From positions 1 to 22,218 of the IMG/VR virus record IMGVR_UViG_3300047550_004624: a DNA stretch of 22,218 nucleotides. One strand, 5' to 3'. Of the stretch, positions 20,267-22,218 are shown in pieces. The notes beneath the pieces were generated by a model. That model was given only the letters and a program-made list of their open reading frames with translations. It made no database searches and was not told the DNA's origin. Position 1 is the stretch's first letter; each line of letters opens with the position of its first letter. The position numbers and the translations under genes are program-made. The DNA comes from a virus.

Positions 20267-22218
20267 TTAAGATTTACATCTAGACGTATAAATTATACTA
20301 TCTTGAACAACAGCAATTAATTTACTCGCATCACTAGAACCAGCAATACCTCTCCAATTACGAGAAACATCTTTAGATGACCATGTTACTCCATTATCAT
20401 ACGATATATAAATTTGATCTCCATATGCCATAGCAACTATTATACCGTTATCAAATACTTTAATATTAAGCCAATCTTTAGAAACTCCACGAGCTATCCA
20501 AGTAACGCCACTGTCTGTTGAAACATATATTAAACCAGGATTAAGACCAACACCAGCAGCCAATATTGTTCCAGCACTATTGGAGGATACACATCTCCAA
20601 TTTCTAGTAGTTTCTCTTGCTGTCCACGACACACCGCCATTGGTGCTTGTATAAATTTGACCAGAATTGACTACTGCTACCAAACGAGTACCGTCGCTAG
20701 AACTAGCAATTTGTTGCCAGTTTCTATTGGACTCTCTAGCTGTCCAAGAAATACCACTATCAGTACTTGTATAAATTTGACCATTATTCACTACAGCCGC
20801 TAAGTTGTTACCACTTGATGAGCTAGTAACCCACAGCCAATCTCTAGCACTATCTGTTAATCTTGGTGTCCAAGTTACCCCGCTATTAGTACTAGTATAT
20901 AAATATTCGCCATGTACACAGCTTAGTAATTTTGTTCCATCACTAGAACTCGTAATACTAACCCATTTTTTTAGCGATTCTCTTGCTGTCCATGTAACAC
21001 CACCATCAAAAGATGTATATATATATCCTGGTGTGTCTCCGGCACCTGGGGGTAATCCAGCACTAACTGCTAATATTTGACCATCACTAGAACTTGTAGC
21101 TCCTCGATATGGTTGTGGACTAGATGTTAATGGTATCCAAGTATCTCCAGGATTGCATATAGATTGTTCTCCAAGGTAATATCCAGTAATTAATGATGAA
21201 CCCATGCTACGTAATAATACTAAATGTTTTCCTATAGACAATGTTGGAATCTTAGTATACCATTCATCAACTATATCCCACAATATTGTTGTTGCTGTAT
21301 TAATTGTTAACTCTAATACAACATCAACACTTTTATCTATTGGCCAATCAGAACCTAGAATAAAATTAGTTATACTACCATTTAGGGAAGCTGTTTGTAT
21401 CTGTCTATCAAATCCATAATTAATAGATATATTACCACTAATAGATCCAAGACTATATATTGGTGTTGGAGCAGACAAGCCCCTGTCGATATTGACAAAT
21501 CCGTTGTAATATAATTCACCATCACTATATAAATATAATAAATTATCATTTTGTAATGGGCCGCTGGACGTTGCTAAACGTATTCTTGATGGAGTATAAA
21601 TATTTGATCCGCCAACAATGCCATCGGCACTGTACAACAAACCGGCTGTACTTCTAACAACACCACTAATATCTGGAGTGTAACTTACTAAATGCAATAA
21701 TGTTGCATCAATTGGTACTCCAGACGGGGATAATGATGAGCCACCATAAGTATAACAGAGAATTCTAGGGGCTGGTGATGTGGTATTATCTCCTGTAGCA
21801 TAAGAATATAGTCTAATTAATCCGCTTCCTGGAACTCCAGAGCCACCCATAATAATAGTATCATTTAGATTTAATAATTCTCCATTAAAAGATAAAATAC
21901 TTTCAGCATTAATACCAGCAGATGTTCCATCACTAGTTAATATTCTATTGTCTCCATAATTTGTTATTGTCGTTCCTCCTCCACCACCAGTACCATTAGA
22001 CGATACTGTATAAGTAGTTCCTGATATTGATACTGTTACATTACTACCAGCGACTATGTTGGTGATTGGTAGTAATCCGCTCACACTGCTGTTGAAGTCT
22101 GTGATGTTACTGCTGGTGTGGGTATGGCCAACTGTGCTGTAGTTGCCACTAGGCTGTAATCCAGTAACGCTAACAGTATAATTGCCAGAAGATGAGCTAA
22201 CACTAACATATCCGCTAC
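20267..22218 (-). CDS. Asp-box (BNR) propeller tail fibre, 5' end outside window
   Basis: A GTG at 22084 is often taken as the start, but the frame stays open for 44 further codons to the right edge. They read as normal fibre sequence, including GHTHTSSNITDFNSSVSGLL, a widespread fibre motif. The gene is therefore truncated at its 5' end. The visible 649 residues hold a Gly-rich linker (about 74-81) and then a fibre shaft region. The final roughly 290 residues carry at least six Asp-box-like repeats (YTSTDSGISWTARES and variants, S-x-D/N-x-G-x-T/S-W), typical of BNR propellers as in sialidases. The repeats occur in a binding or glycan-cleaving fold. No catalytic residues can be assigned, so glycan binding is the safer guess. 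It is the first gene of the fibre block. Confidence 0.88.
   Translation of the reverse strand, partial: SGYVSVSSSSGNYTVSVTGLQPSGNYSTVGHTHTSSNITDFNSSVSGLLPITNIVAGSNVTVSISGTTYTVSSNGTGGGGGTTITNYGDNRILTSDGTSAGINAESILSFNGELLNLNDTIIMGGSGVPGSGLIRLYSYATGDNTTSPAPRILCYTYGGSSLSPSGVPIDATLLHLVSYTPDISGVVRSTAGLLYSADGIVGGSNIYTPSRIRLATSSGPLQNDNLLYLYSDGELYYNGFVNIDRGLSAPTPIYSLGSISGNISINYGFDRQIQTASLNGSITNFILGSDWPIDKSVDVVLELTINTATTILWDIVDEWYTKIPTLSIGKHLVLLRSMGSSLITGYYLGEQSICNPGDTWIPLTSSPQPYRGATSSSDGQILAVSAGLPPGAGDTPGYIYTSFDGGVTWTARESLKKWVSITSSSDGTKLLSCVHGEYLYTSTNSGVTWTPRLTDSARDWLWVTSSSSGNNLAAVVNNGQIYTSTDSGISWTARESNRNWQQIASSSDGTRLVAVVNSGQIYTSTNGGVSWTARETTRNWRCVSSNSAGTILAAGVGLNPGLIYVSTDSGVTWIARGVSKDWLNIKVFDNGIIVAMAYGDQIYISYDNGVTWSSKDVSRNWRGIAGSSDASKLIAVVQDSIIYTSRCKS
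20270..21142 (-). repeat. Asp-box repeat array in fibre C-terminus
   Basis: Tandem units of about 40-48 codons, six of them with a recognisable Asp box (YTS-x-D/N-x-G-V-T/S-W) and a preceding NNGQIYTS-like strand. Neighbouring copies at about 20600-20860 are the most alike. The last copy, at the stop, is degenerate (IIYTSRCKS), consistent with a propeller closing its last blade with an N-terminal strand. Confidence 0.75.

Noticed and set aside
20267-22084. GTG at 22084 as the start of the propeller fibre
   Set aside because: The frame stays open to the window edge and reads as typical fibre sequence (GHTHTSSNITDF). No ribosome site precedes the GTG. The gene is partial.

Overview
This window looks like a piece of the genome of a tailed double-stranded DNA phage (Caudoviricetes), probably from an uncultured aquatic lineage. 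All 33 protein-coding genes that I can support lie on the minus strand. They are packed with overlaps of a few bases (ATGA, TAATG, TGATG) or gaps of a few bases. Most of the sequence is AT-rich. The gene content is typical of a phage: RecA-like recombinase, PhoH-like ATPase, HNH nuclease, a B12-dependent ribonucleotide reductase, dCMP deaminase, many small membrane proteins, and a long run of tail-fibre and adhesin genes. I see no tRNA, rRNA, CRISPR, integrase or transposase. The host cannot be named from this sequence.

In transcription order (right to left) there are three blocks. (1) About 22218-11496 holds adhesin and tail-tip genes: an Asp-box (BNR) propeller fibre cut by the right edge, two related small fibre proteins of which one is truncated, a BspA-like/DUF285 repeat protein with a PKD-like front, a fibre with a duplicated domain, another fibre, two GC-rich genes that look imported, and a 941-residue protein of six fibronectin-III-like units followed by a metzincin-type zinc protease domain. 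(2) About 11476-7886 is a cassette of nine small genes. Eight encode small membrane, exported or hydrophobic proteins, including a two-helix holin candidate, a GlsB/YeaQ-like protein and a 53-residue protein. The ninth encodes a 307-residue papain-like cysteine peptidase. This is the best candidate for a lysis or envelope module, and no classical endolysin is visible in it. (3) About 7848-1 holds nucleotide and DNA metabolism: dCMP deaminase, a 46-residue membrane protein and the class II ribonucleotide reductase, then PhoH, HNH nuclease, zinc ribbon, HTH protein, RecA and a PD-(D/E)XK-like nuclease, running off the left edge.

A strong sigma70-type promoter (TTGACC, 16 bases, TATAAT) sits between blocks 2 and 3. 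It is so close to the dCMP deaminase ATG that the mRNA is predicted to be leaderless. A weaker candidate precedes phoH, which appears to start at TTG. An AT-only spacer with a perfect 11-base inverted repeat separates the fibronectin/metzincin gene from the GC-rich insert.

The observations most worth following are the FN3-metzincin fusion, the papain-like peptidase in the membrane-protein cassette, the leaderless promoter, the GC-rich two-gene insert with a 31-base internal repeat, and the truncated duplicate fibre gene.
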